A DNA stretch of 64,000 nucleotides, from contig ARYC01002599.1 of the NCBI GenBank assembly GCA_000711775.1, positions 1-64,000 of the forward strand, given 5' to 3'. Shown here piece by piece: positions 1-10,745 of this stretch. The translations under genes and the position numbers were made by a program. Numbering within the stretch: position 1 is the first letter of the stretch; each line of letters begins with the position of its first letter. The DNA comes from Oxytricha trifallax (lineage: Eukaryota; Ciliophora; Spirotrichea; Sporadotrichida; Oxytrichidae). Below the pieces are notes generated by a model. That model worked only from the letters and a program-made list of their open reading frames with translations. It was not told the origin of the DNA and made no database searches.

Positions 1-661
1 TTTTAAATCTTGACTTAATTTTTATCCTTGATTTTAACTATTTTATCGTAAAGAATATAGAACGAATCTTACATAATGGATTTGCTTGAGATGAAGATTT
101 CTTCAAAGTCATTTCCTCGAAAAGCTAATCTTAATAAGCTTTTTAAGCCTACTTCAATTAGGTGATATTATTCAATGCTTCATTATTTTTATTTGAATTC
201 ATTTTATTATATTTCTAAATTTTCACTTCTTAGAATATAATTTCATTTAAAACATATAAACTAAAGCTTGTTAGGTTTGATAAAATTTACTTATCGTAGT
301 TAGATACTATAGTAATTCTATTTGCTAAGAAAAACATTACAAAAAAATCATGAACATACACCTGCCATTAAAAATTAATTATAGAGCTTAATCTAACCAA
401 TTTTATTAATTTATTTGACACTTCTCATTCAATTTCAAATAATCTAAGTTATCCATCAACTATATTTTTACATCTAAAATATTTAATTTAAAGCAAAATT
501 TACTAATTATATTAACTGAAATATTATATTCTATTATTTAAGAAAGAATGAATGAATGAGTCATTGTTCTATTATATTTACATTTGTATATACAAAATGA
601 TAGTCATTTTATTTGTCATGTATATTAAGCCTCCTTCAGTTAAGTTTACTTTCCTATTACT
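1..661. other. AT-rich flank with a possible edge exon
   Basis: No complete gene is visible. On the minus strand, about 1-150 reads without TGA as a plausible peptide (IEVGLKSLLRLAFRGNDFEE...) that may belong to a gene running off the left edge. The remaining roughly 500 bases look non-coding and include the 3' flank of the cyclin gene. Confidence 0.3.
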
Positions 662-2625
662 TCATTGCATAATTTATATATTTTAATCGTTAGCATCAAA
701 CTGTTCAATGCTTTCGTACTCAAGTAGAGCGATCTCAGAAGTTTTTCTAATTATAGTTTCGTAGTATCTATCGTACAATTCCTTGCTAACGTATAGTTTA
801 TATTGGCAGAGACCTAGAAAAGTGGCTTCAAGCTAGTTGATAGAGTTCAAGGTGTACATTGCCAAGGGATCCACAAAATCAATATTCCAATATAGAATGT
901 CTTCCCAAAATTTGGCTGCGAGAACTAAAGAGCCAAAAACTATAGGTTTCCAGTTAAAGTTCAGGATTTATACCCCACTCTCTTTAATCAGCCTTTCAAT
1001 AAAGATTAGGGATAGAAGGCAACTTTCAGTTGTAAGCTACATATTAGATACTATTTTACCGTATAAGCGTTCAACGGATTCTTCATGCGGTAGGCTACTA
1101 CTATTTTTTAGATCTTTTATTGTTTAATCCAAATTAACATCGTTAAGTAACTATCCATGCAGGCAATAAAGTCCTGAGTGTTCCATAAAAATCAGGGCTC
1201 TCTCTATCCACGATACTATGTAGTGTATATAAAGGGAAGATATAGTATAAAGTTATACTATAAACTGGTTGGTTAATCCCCAGTATTAATTTCTGTACAG
1301 CATTAAATAATAATAATAACATCGTTAAGAGGATTCATTTTTTACAATAAAATGATGCATCTAGGAAAAAGAAAAGTGTAACAAAACATATTTATAATAA
1401 GTTCTCTTCGATTTTAATGTGAAATCACTGATATACAGATCTTGATTAAAGAGCAGTGAAGATACGCTTATTTAAGGTTGTTAGCCGTTATCAAGGGTTT
1501 ATTGAACCTCTGAAGAGAATCTTTTCATTATAATCATAAAAATCTAGCTCACCTTTTTAATGACTTCACTCCTTGTCAAATAGTAAACTAACAAAATAAA
1601 CACTATACTCTATCTCAATTTAAAAAACTCAAAGTTTAATCTTGATCCTTAAATATTCCTTGAATTCGTTCTTATCTTTTTTCCTGAAGTTAAACCTAAT
1701 GGTTTCTTAGGTCACTATTGACTTCATGATTATTGAGTTGAAAAGGAGATACATCACTCGAGAAATTTGAAAATTTATGATTATGTGGATGTTTAGCACA
1801 ATTTGAGAAATGCTTTTAAAGCTGTAAATCGTTTGATAAAGTTCCTGATTTCAGCTTCAACTTCAGGTTTTAAGAGCTGCTTGAATTTGACCAGCTATTT
1901 TAACTTTTAGAAGTCATTTCTTACTTTTTGCTATTTAATTGATGAGCATTTATATCAATATTATTACTATTAACCTGAAAATCAAACTGCACATCTTCTT
2001 CATTTTAGTCGTCATCGTTGCATGACTTAAAATCCATATCTTGCATGCCATCGACTCCATATGAATCGTGGTCGGTGGAAAGTTTTTTTCTTTAAGAAGA
2101 GGACTGATCTTTGTTATTAAAGTTTGCTTTATCTTAGTAAGAACCCAAAGGATCTTCATCGATGTTATAATAATTAGTATCAAAATCAAAGAACTATCTG
2201 CAGCAATCCTCAATATTTTGCTCATCAATAGATATAATTCTATGATAGTCAAAGTCTCTTGGAGTGTCCATACTCTCATTCATAAATCTATGTAAATTAT
2301 TTTAAGTCAGAGTTTACAAAAATTATGAAAGTACTTACTCATTTGTAAAGGTGTGTGCCCATTGTTAGTTGCCAGAAATCCCTACCGACGTACTGCTTTG
2401 TCTGTAATTTTATCTCAATGATTAAGGATTTAAATTCTTATTTTTTCCTCCGTTTTTACTACTCATAATACTCTTTGATTTATTGTTAAGCTAGCCTTAA
2501 CTCTTTTGTAATTTTGATATGCGTAAAATTTAAGGTAGCTCAGAATATCTCAACATTTATTGATTTGCTTTCTCACGTTACTCTTTTTGATAACTAGAGC
2601 AGCAACCAGCCATTTAATTTCCCAT
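662..2625 (-). CDS. cyclin Y-like protein
   Basis: Cyclin Y binds a PFTAIRE-type kinase at membranes. The start is MGNQMAGCCSS, a Gly2/Cys N-terminus like the myristoylated start of CCNY. A long low-complexity region follows, then a cyclin box. Recognisable parts are NLDQTIK, matching NLKYTIK of cyclin Y, and LTTESCLLSLIFIERLI, then NWKPIVFGSLVLAAKFWED, WNIDF, and LNSINQLEATFLGLCQYKL. A 51-nt GT-AG intron lies near 2290-2340, and a second intron or IES lies near 1440-1620. The frame between MNPLNDV and NLDQTIK is broken by a segment flanked by a 13-bp direct repeat (1135-1147 and 1317-1329). Removing it restores the alignment to cyclin Y. The stop is TGA at 662-664. Family assignment is strong; the middle exon borders are inferred. 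Confidence 0.8.
1148..1329. other. inferred IES in cyclin Y gene, 13-bp pointer
   Basis: The 13-mer TAACATCGTTAAG occurs at 1135-1147 and 1317-1329. Unexcised, the cyclin frame reaches TGA inside the segment. Deleting one repeat unit (182 bp) joins MNPLNDV to NLDQTIK with exactly the spacing found in cyclin Y. A GT-AG intron (donor GTTATT, acceptor GGATAG) is an alternative but would insert four extra residues. Confidence 0.6.
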
Positions 2626-2784
2626 AGTAAGATTGTAGACAAGAATTATAAAACTCAATAATTATTATTAGTATAGATGTATATTTGTTATTTAAATACG
2701 TATCAGATTCTTAAATAATTAATACTTTCCACTCTTAAACTAAGATTTTAAAAATTTTAAGAATCATTAAAAAAGCAAATATTC

Positions 2785-4064
2785 TCATCTCTTACCCCTC
2801 TTAAACCCATTGGATGGTTTAGATTTTTATATAGGAGTCTATGATTTTTTAGTATCTTTATTTGGTGTTGTCGATGTAGAGGTCGTAGTATTACTTTTGA
2901 AAAATGAGTCTAATCTTACTTGAGTTCTTCCCTGAGTTGGTGAAAATTTGTTTAGCTTCTTCAAACCATTATCAACTTTCTCTTCATTAAAGTTCTTTTC
3001 TTTTATTAAGAATTCCTTAATTTCTTCATCATTTGGCTTATTCCATTTCAACTGATCCTGCAATTCTTATAGTTAATCTTTATAATCCTAATGTAAAAAC
3101 AGCCCACGTGCTTCTAAATAAGGGAAATCTTCTGGAATAATATATTTCGCTTTCTTTCCTTTTGAAGAGAAAATTTCTTTGTCGATTGCCTTCAAAACTT
3201 TCTCAATTGTTCTATATTCAGTGATAAATTTATAAGCTTTGACTGCACCAATTCCAGTAATAGTTGCAGTATAATCACAACCGCAAATTATACATAAATC
3301 AACAAATTCTTCATAAGTAAGTTTTAGTGAGAATAGAACTTTAGAAAGTTCTATCTGCATCAATTCAATCCCAGCTTTTTATTTTGCCATACTCATTCCT
3401 CTTATCATAAATGGACTTCCAAATGTTAATGAATCCATATCTTCACTCACTGTAGCGAATGCTTTTCCTTCCTTCACTAGATATGCGCAAAACGCTTCTG
3501 CTTCTCCAGGAGCATGAACCACAGGGAAGCCCATAGCTTTAACTAATCTTTTTGCATCTTCAACCATAGATTTAGTGACCTTGACTGTCCTCTAAGCCAT
3601 TTTCGCCATTTTAAACTCATCTCCGTCTTCCTGAGCTTCTTCCTTTTCATCTTCTGCCTTATCTCTGTTTTCTTTACGTTTCTCTAGAGTTCTACTTTTA
3701 AGCTCTGGTGGCTTGCCATCAAATACCCATATTGCTTTTATCCCATGCTGAGCAAATTAAATGTTTCTGTTGAATAACCCTATCAAGTGACTAAATTAAA
3801 GCAAAATTAGACTCAAGAATCTTACGCTGTCTAATTTCCTTATTAATCTGTAAATTGCTTTACCCCAACACCCTTTACATTATATGTTGTACTTATCAAG
3901 AATTAATAGATAGCCTAGTTAATTGAAACAATTGCAATTAAAATAAATCTTACAATAGAAGCATCACAAGCAAGAGTTCTTCCAGAAAGACTCTCCATTG
4001 TTATGTTTTGAATACTCTCGGGCGCTTTATCAAGCAGCAACTGCATTAAATTTTTAATTCCCAT
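2785..4064 (-). CDS. FEN1: flap endonuclease 1 (FEN1)
   Basis: FEN1 cleaves 5' flaps in Okazaki fragment maturation and long-patch repair in the nucleus. The protein starts [18 protein letters not shown], the conserved N-terminus around Gly2. The N domain has LACDASI and [18 protein letters not shown]. The I domain has [12 protein letters not shown] and [13 protein letters not shown], followed by ICGCDYT and [13 protein letters not shown], giving all the expected metal-binding acidic residues and the H2TH region. The C-terminus carries a PCNA-binding PIP box, QVRLDSFF, then a basic tail ending at TGA 2785-2787. There are two short GT-AG introns: 3915-3953 (39 nt) and 3791-3825 (35 nt). UAA and UAG occur in frame as Gln. 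No IES is needed, so the gene is contiguous in this DNA. Confidence 0.95.
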
Positions 4065-4229
4065 CAAATTTTAATTAAATTATATGAAAATGATTGAATT
4101 TAGAGAACTTAAGTTGCAGTGAAAGTTTTTAATAAATGGGAATAAGTTAAGTATGATAAATATTCAACTTCTTAACATCAAACAAAAACAAAAATAATAC
4201 TTATTATTCTATCATTATGTTAAGTTGAA

Positions 4230-5926
4230 TCAATGTCTGCCTCTGAAAGAGTCCATATAGTTGTGACCTCCTACTACCTTTGAGATCACATCAGCAACTG
4301 AAATCGGAACAAAGGCTCTAAGCAAGAAAACAACGTTGCAAGCCCATGGCATAAGAACCAATTCCTCTTCTTATCTGATGGCTTGAATTATTCTATTCAC
4401 GACCCAATGTTAATCCAAAATTTAGAAGGGGAAGTAGGATTTCACTCCATCAAACATGCCAGTGTTAATAAAGAATGGACAGATGCAAGTAGTCTTAATG
4501 TAGTTTTGTCCCTTCTTTTTAAGTTCAAGTCTTAAGCATTCGTCAATTGCAAAGGCTCCAAACTTTGAAGCACAGTAATCAGCGAGACCTGGGCTTCCAA
4601 CTGTTCCTGCTACTGAGGCTATTGATACAATATGTCCCTTTTTAATATTTAGCATATCTGGTAAGAACTCTCTAATTGTGTACAAGTGAGCCAAGGTATT
4701 AACCTCGATGGTTTTCTTCATCATGAAATCAGTGTTTTCAAGGATATTGTAGAAATACATTTGAATTTGGAAAATTAATATTAATTAAATTAATAATAAA
4801 TCAAAATTGTGGCAGTTAAAGTTGGCCAATTTAAACAATCTTGGGCTCATTCAATAGAGAATTCAAATTAGCTGGACTTTACTATTGGCGGTACTATTTT
4901 ATCTCATCCCTGAAGCGAGATAACTTGAGTTTAATGTGAGGGTATAATTTAATGAATTTAAAGGAATTTTATTTAAAGTGAAGCTTTCTTGCTCCCTCGA
5001 TGAGATAAAATAGTACCGCCAATTGTAAAGTCCAGCTAATTTTGAAATCTCTATCGAATAAGCCCAAGATCGGTCAAATTGGCCAACTTTAACTGCCACG
5101 ACAATTTTGATTTATTATTAATTTAATTAATATTAATTTTCCAAATTCAAATGTATTTCTACAATAGTCTTGCCTGAAACTATACCTGCATTTAAAAACA
5201 TTAAATGTTTTATTTAATCAATTTATTTGAATGAAAATAGTAATTGTTAATAAGGACAGTAACTGGACCAAATGCTTGTCTTGCAACTTTACCAGCATTT
5301 TCGACTGATTCTTTATTTGACACGTCACAGCTAAAAATGACTACGTTTGACTCTGTCTTTACAGCATCAACAATCATCTTTTCTATAGAAAATGTTTAAT
5401 ATCTCAAAAATAATTTTCTCGAAATAGCAACTCAAGCAAAATATTATCATCTTAATGAAAGAATTAGTGAGATCTCTTAGCGCTTAACTTACTTGTCTCT
5501 TCAAGCATTTGCATGTTAACATCTGAGAGGGAAAGTTTACAACCCATCTTAGCAAATGAAATGGACATGTATCTCCCAAGACCACTGCCTGCTCCAGTAA
5601 CAAAGACATGTTCTCCTTTCAGAGATTTCTTAGGCAACCAGCCCATACTCTTGAAGAAAGCATATACAGCATATAAGACTAAAGTTAAAAAAGAATTATT
5701 AGCAAAAGTGACTTCATAAAATGTCATTTTAACAAGGATTATTGACATTATTTATAGGCAATAATAATAAAAGGATTTTATCCAAAAGTTTTAACTTCTT
5801 TAAATTAAGCTGAATTTAAAGGAGTTGTTTCTTTATATACTTACAGACTAGAATTATGAAAATATTCTTCTTTGAAGTGAAACCTCCAGATTGCTAAAAT
5901 TGCTTTTTGTACTTGTTGAACTACAT
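4230..5926 (-). CDS. membrane-anchored short-chain dehydrogenase (SDR16C/RDH10-like)
   Basis: NAD(P)-dependent oxidoreductase, probably ER-membrane bound and acting on lipid or retinoid-type alcohols by analogy with RDH10/SDR16C. An N-terminal hydrophobic segment (NIFIILVFLYAVYAFF) is assembled across a GT-AG intron. Then come the TGAGSGLGR cofactor motif, the NNAG motif, the ENTDFMMKKTIEVNT stretch, IASVAGTVGS (catalytic Ser region) and YCASK (catalytic Tyr/Lys). The C-terminus ends FRGRH at TGA 4230-4232. A second GT-AG intron of about 110 nt splits the N-terminal half. The frame is also interrupted by a 53-bp segment inside NNAG and by a 420-bp TIR element inside KTILEN. Both must be removed to read the enzyme. 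ATG at 5926 is chosen because it gives the membrane anchor in frame. Confidence 0.9.
4747..5166. mobile_element. TA-flanked TIR element (family 1) acting as IES in SDR gene
   Basis: Nearly perfect palindromic element of 420 bp whose ends read TTGTAGAAATACATTTG, with TA on both sides (4745-4746 and 5165-5166). It encodes nothing recognisable. The inner part carries a conserved block (GGCAGTTAAAGTTGGCC) seen in two other copies in this window. Keeping one TA after removal gives AAG ACT ATC CTT GAA AAC, the conserved KTILEN of this SDR family. The element is inside an essential coding region, so it must be removed for function. Confidence 0.9.
5193..5245. other. 53-bp IES in the NNAG motif of the SDR gene
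   Basis: On the coding strand AAC AAT is followed by 50 AT-rich bases and a second AAT before GCA GGT. The boundaries are not GT-AG. Removing one AAT unit (pointer ATT on the plus strand at 5190-5192 and 5243-5245) restores LINNAGIVSGKT exactly. Confidence 0.8.
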
Positions 5927-6095
5927 CTTAATGAGGAAGATTATCACATCTTTGTTAAGCAAATGTAACATTTTTATTATTTATGATTATTATTAAAGAT
6001 ACTACCCTAATATGATATTTTGAATATGAATTGCTTCATATATTCCATTCTATAGTTCAAATTGACATACTATCAGAAATTGATAAGAAAATAAA

Positions 6096-7129
6096 ATGGA
6101 AAAATAACTTAATTTAGAAGGGAATAAATATTTGGAAAATCCTATTCCTTTTGATCCAATAATCTTTAGTCAGTAATAATTCCAAATTTACTTGATTAGA
6201 CATGGCCAAACAGAATTTAATGTATAATACGGAATTCATAAAAGCAATCCAGATTCTGAAGAATTTAAGTCTCTTAGAACGAAATTAGAGTTGATTGATC
6301 CACCTCTGAATAATCAAGGAATATCTCAAGCTTAAACATTGTTAAACTTAATAAATTACCGATTATATATAAAAATTCCTTTGACTGCTTTAGAAATTTT
6401 ATTGGTTTTTTAATAATGCAAGAATCTATAAATAAGATAGATTTCTAATTCGTATTCGTTTCCCCAATGATAAGAGCATGCCAGACAACCGTGAACATGT
6501 TCGCAACACATCCTAATAGACATAAAATAAAGTTCATTATTGCTCCAATCATAAAGGAAGGCTTGAATGTGAGCAACGATTTAACTCATTCGCTAGAATA
6601 TTTGTACAGTTTATTTGGATACGATTAAAAAGTAAAAAATCATGGAATAAGCTTTGATTTCAGTATGGCTATGGGAGGGATATATGGAGATGATAAAATT
6701 TGGAATGTGCTGGTCTTGAGTAATTTAGACACTATTCAGTCTATACAAAAATATTGATAAATTGATTAATTCTAATCTTAATTTAAAAACAATATGATAG
6801 TTATAATGAGTTAGATTGATGAAAAGAGTATGGTACACCAATAGATAAACGAGTAAATAATTAGTTATATGGATAAGCCAGATATTAGAAGACTGGAATC
6901 TCATAAGGAAATGTATGAGAGAGCTCAAATTTTCAAAAAGTTTCTAGGTCAATATTTGAGCTCACATAGAAAATTGGATTCACACGAGAAGATTGGAATT
7001 GTGAGTCATGCTTCATTTCTCCGAGCATTAAGTGGGTCAGGATTTGACGAGGGCACTGGTTTTATAAAAGATGGACATGAGTTTAAGAATTGTGATATTA
7101 AACCTTGGTTGAACTTTTTTATTAAATGA
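6096..7129 (+). CDS. phosphoglycerate mutase-like (histidine phosphatase) protein
   Basis: Histidine phosphatase superfamily member. The catalytic RHG motif is seen in YLIRHGQTEFN, followed by FVFVSPMIRACQTT (the second phosphate-binding Arg region) and C-terminal GIVSHASFLRAL with the second catalytic His. There are two GT-AG introns of about 53 nt (6337-6390) and 84 nt (6719-6802). The stop is TGA at 7127-7129. The substrate cannot be told from sequence. It diverges from the SDR gene across a 169-bp spacer, and the next gene starts only 63 bp downstream. Confidence 0.85.
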
Positions 7130-7192
7130 GTTTATATTTTAAAGTTAAGATAACCTTAGTTATATTTTAATTTATTTAATTGCTAATAAAAA

Positions 7193-10100
7193 ATGAAAAT
7201 ATTGATTGTAAACTGTTTCAAACTCAAATCTAGCTTCGAAAAATTTCTATAATTTATCAAAGCATTTATTTCACGACATGCAGACCCTTTAATTGGTGCA
7301 AATTCTATAGAATTTATTGTAAGAGATAAGACAAACCTGAAAGATTTCTTAATTGACTATGACGATTTAGAACAGGAAATGAAGAATTTTAAAGAGGATA
7401 AAGTTTAAGATAAATCTGAGGAGTATTTCGATAAATTAGACTTCATAATAATCGACAGTGATTATACGAGCTTTTGCCCATGGCACACAGACTACGATCA
7501 AGTGAGATTGCTAATTAAAAACTGCTTGAAAGCTAATAAGTGCCTGCTCGGCTCTCATGTAGTGTTCAATACGATTGTATACCTTAAGAGTATGGGAAGC
7601 AACAATTATAGGTACTTACAGTAAATTAAGGTCATTAATAATAACTAGAAAGGGGACCCCTCACTTAGTCATATAAAAATCAAAAATGCAGGGAGTCTAT
7701 TAGAAAATAGTTTAGCTTTATCGAAAGGTGATAATTTCTCTAAAAGTTCTTAACAATTCAATCCTTTTGATATTGGTCTCTAAACTCAATTTTCGAAGTC
7801 AAAATAAAGCTAGGAAGACAATTTTATGAAAGTTATTTTATAAAGCTCAACTGGTGATATGTTTTAATTTGATGGCAGCCTATAGAGACTAGAGTTACTT
7901 GGAAATACAGGATTGACACATAAAAACAATGAGTAAAAGTAATCTACATTAAAGTTAGGATCTACAACAAATACAAATATTTCTAGAATTTTGAATGATG
8001 CTAATGATTGTAACAACCTCTATATCTTCAAATTATTTAAAGCCTTTTTCTAAAGTTTTTGTTGATTTAATTATGTAAAATTAACTTTAAATGTGGATAT
8101 GGAGGGGTAAGTGACATTTTATCTGGATTAAAAGATAAATTTATGCTAAGTTAAAAGTATATACCCGACTACTCCTGGATTACCCCCAAAAATGTGTCAG
8201 AGTTAAGCTAACTTTAAATTAGAACTATCTTATAAAGTAGTTAAGGGTAAATTCTTGCCATTGAACATGGAAATTTACTAGGACTTTAATTTATGCCAAT
8301 GTGTGAATATAGCAAGGACAAATAATTGGCTATTTTGTTGAAAAACTATATAACTTAAAAGATTTGTTTGATGCAAGAGCGAGGATTGATTCATATAAAG
8401 TTGAGAGATACTACTCTTACTCTTTTAAATATAACAAATTTTATTTTTTATGTCAATTATGATTTAGATAAAAATTTATTTTTATAATTACTCTTGGAAA
8501 TAATTGATAAAAATTGTTACAATTTCCAAAAATAAATAAATAATCTACAATTTATACACGCTATTTTATTACTAATTTTATTTAAATATATTAGAATGGC
8601 ACGTATCTCAAAATCAATGAAATTTTGAGATACGTGCCAAATAAATTGAATTATTTAGAATATTTAAGTTAAGTTTATAAAAATGAAATTATGTTTTAAA
8701 ATTATCAAAGTTCATTATATTTAATTTTTTTTATTATGGCTAATAGAGATATTAAATAAATGTTTTATACTAAGAATTTTGAAATGATTTAAATTAGATA
8801 ATAAATTAATTAACATTATAATATATTACTTATTATTAAATTATGAACTTTGATAATTTTAAAACATAATTTCATTTTTATAAACTTAACTTAAATATGC
8901 TAAATAATTCAATTTATTTGGCACGTATCTCAAAATTTTATTGATTTCGAGATACGTGCCATTCTAATATATTTAAATAAAATTAGTAATAAAATAGCGT
9001 GTATAAATTGTAGATTATTTATTTATTTTTGGAAATTGTAACAATTTTTATTAAATGATTAAAATAAGACCCCATTAGTCATTTAAGAACGAAGATTAGG
9101 AGTTAAGAACAATTAAATCAAAATATAATTATAATTGCGTAAATTAATAATATTTGGCCTAATTATTAAAACTATTGGCTCAATTAATTGTCTCTATAAA
9201 ATAAACCAATCATGGTGTGTAAATTTGATTTTAGTCTAATTATAATTAATTTCAGCAAATAATAATTATATTTTAATTTAATTGTTCTTAACTCCAATTC
9301 TCATGTCTTCATTGATCTATGGGGTTTTAGCATGTTCACTAACTTTTTAAAATAAAACTAAAACAAATAATCATAAATTGATCCCTTGATTAACAAAAAT
9401 TTCACCTAAAAATTTTCAGGAGTGAATATAAATAGCAATTTAAGTAATCAAGACAGCATTCATGAATATTCATAAAATAGGATCTTAAGTGTTTAGTATG
9501 AGACTGGGTCAAGCAATTTTAAGATTAGAAGATCTCGGATTAGTTTTATGGGAACTTAAAAGCTGCAAAATTTAAAGTAAAGTTTAAATGAAAGTTCTTA
9601 AGCATAAGATTAGTTTGGTGTTTTTGATAATAAAACTCAAGTTAATCCAAATTCTCAAGCTTTAAACACTATAAATACTGATTATAGAACTTAGAAGCAC
9701 ATTAGAATGAAGTCTTCATATCAAGGCAATAGGACATAGTAAAATTTAAACATCAATTCTTAAAGTATAAGTTATGGTAATAACTTCCCTATTAATAATT
9801 AGGAAACAGCTATTATAAGGGATATTAAAACCTCGTATAATCCTTAAAGAAAGAGTCGTGAAAGATATTAGCAATCGAATATGCTAAACATAAAAAATGA
9901 AAATCAATAATAGCAATAATTATAATTTGAAACTTTAAATTTGCTGCATCATAACAAAAACAAATCAGTTGGCATGAATTTGACATAAACTTAAAGCAAT
10001 TTTAATGAGATTAATGGATTTAGTAGTGGTCATAAGTTGACTTAAAGTTCCTCAATATTAGCTGCAAGCCATGAAAAACCTTGGGGATTTATGAATTATA

Positions 10101-10442
10101 ATAAAAATAACATGGAAAGTAAATTTCAAAAGAAAAGGTAGTTCAAGACTACCCAGAACTAATGGTTCAGTAATACTTAAGGATCTATTCATAAATAAAT
10201 ATTTTCATCTATTTACAATGAATTAAGTTATAGTACTAATTGTAATGCTATCTCCAGAGAAAATAAAGCATCATGTGGTTGAGAAAACATAATTGATTAA
10301 TTTCAAAATAGCGGAGAGAGAAAACAAGGAAGAAGTTGAGATTGGAGAATTTAACATTAACATGCCCAAGAGATTATTAAGTCTTCAGAAGAAGGTAAAT
10401 AAAGTTAAGATAATCTATAAGCCCCCAAAGAAAATTACCTGA
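7193..10442 (+). CDS. large Q/N-rich protein with a glutamine-amidotransferase-like fold hint; interrupted by TIR elements
   Basis: Starts MKILIVNCFKLKSSF. The first ~160 residues alternate beta strands and helices (LDFIIIDSDYTSFCPWHTDY, LLGSHVVFNTIVYLKS), and later ILAIEHGNLLGLQFMP resembles the C-terminal part of class I glutamine amidotransferase-like folds. I could not find a catalytic Cys motif with confidence, so function is open. A 41-bp IES with pointer CTTT (8044-8047 and 8085-8088) must be removed to join KAF to KCGYGG. The frame then meets the insertion at 8508-9329. Downstream, a Q/N-rich frame from 9332 continues through a 65-nt GT-AG intron to TGA 10440-10442. Whether the two halves form one protein depends on how the insertion is removed. 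Confidence 0.55.
8048..8088. other. 41-bp IES, pointer CTTT
   Basis: Non-GT-AG segment between CTTT at 8044-8047 and 8085-8088. Read through, the frame reaches TGA. Removal gives an open frame (KAFKCGYGGVSDILSGLK). The pointer sits in a T-run, so its exact length is uncertain. Confidence 0.55.
8510..9050. mobile_element. palindromic TIR element (family 4)
   Basis: Long inverted repeat of about 540 bp with ends AAAATTGTTACAATTTCC, flanked by TA at 8508-8509 and 9049-9050. Each arm contains a smaller palindrome built on GGCACGTATCTCAAAAT. No coding capacity is seen. This is the only copy in the window. Confidence 0.8.
9067..9329. mobile_element. TA-flanked TIR element (family 2), copy 1
   Basis: Ends read AGACCCCAT (left, degenerate) and AAACCCCAT (right, complement), followed inwards by GGAGTTAAGAACAATTAAAT. 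TA lies at both borders (9065-9066 and 9328-9329). It shares ends and internal arms with the element at 51966-52230. It lies 14 bp from the family 4 element. Confidence 0.75.
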
Positions 10443-10745
10443 TAATTTTATCCTTTTTTAATAATTCTATAATATTCTATATTATTTATCAATGAAGCAA
10501 ATGATAGGGAATTTGTATGGCTAATTTCAACAAAAAATAACTTTCATATATTAACTTTGTTTAGTGCAGAATCCAATTTTTAATTTCCCAAAGCACTACT
10601 TAACAGTTGTATATCTAGTAAATCTTCCTGGAATGCTTTAATTATTGATGATACATAATAAATTTTTAAAAGCTAATATCATTTATTAATTTTTTTAAAT
10701 AATTTCATTATCATTCTTTTATAGTTTTTTTAAACAGTATCTATT

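Noticed and set aside
837-1127. 96-residue plus-strand frame
   Set aside because: Antisense of the cyclin box, which matches cyclin Y on the minus strand.
4747-5166. Paramecium-type genome (all IESs TA-bounded, tiny introns)
   Set aside because: Many segments have non-TA pointers (AAT, AGTAT, TTGGAT, AAAGCA), introns reach over 100 nt, and two genes are scrambled with inversion.
8510-9050. Palindrome as an assembly artefact
   Set aside because: The two arms differ at scattered bases and have a unique centre and TA borders, as in the other TIR elements.
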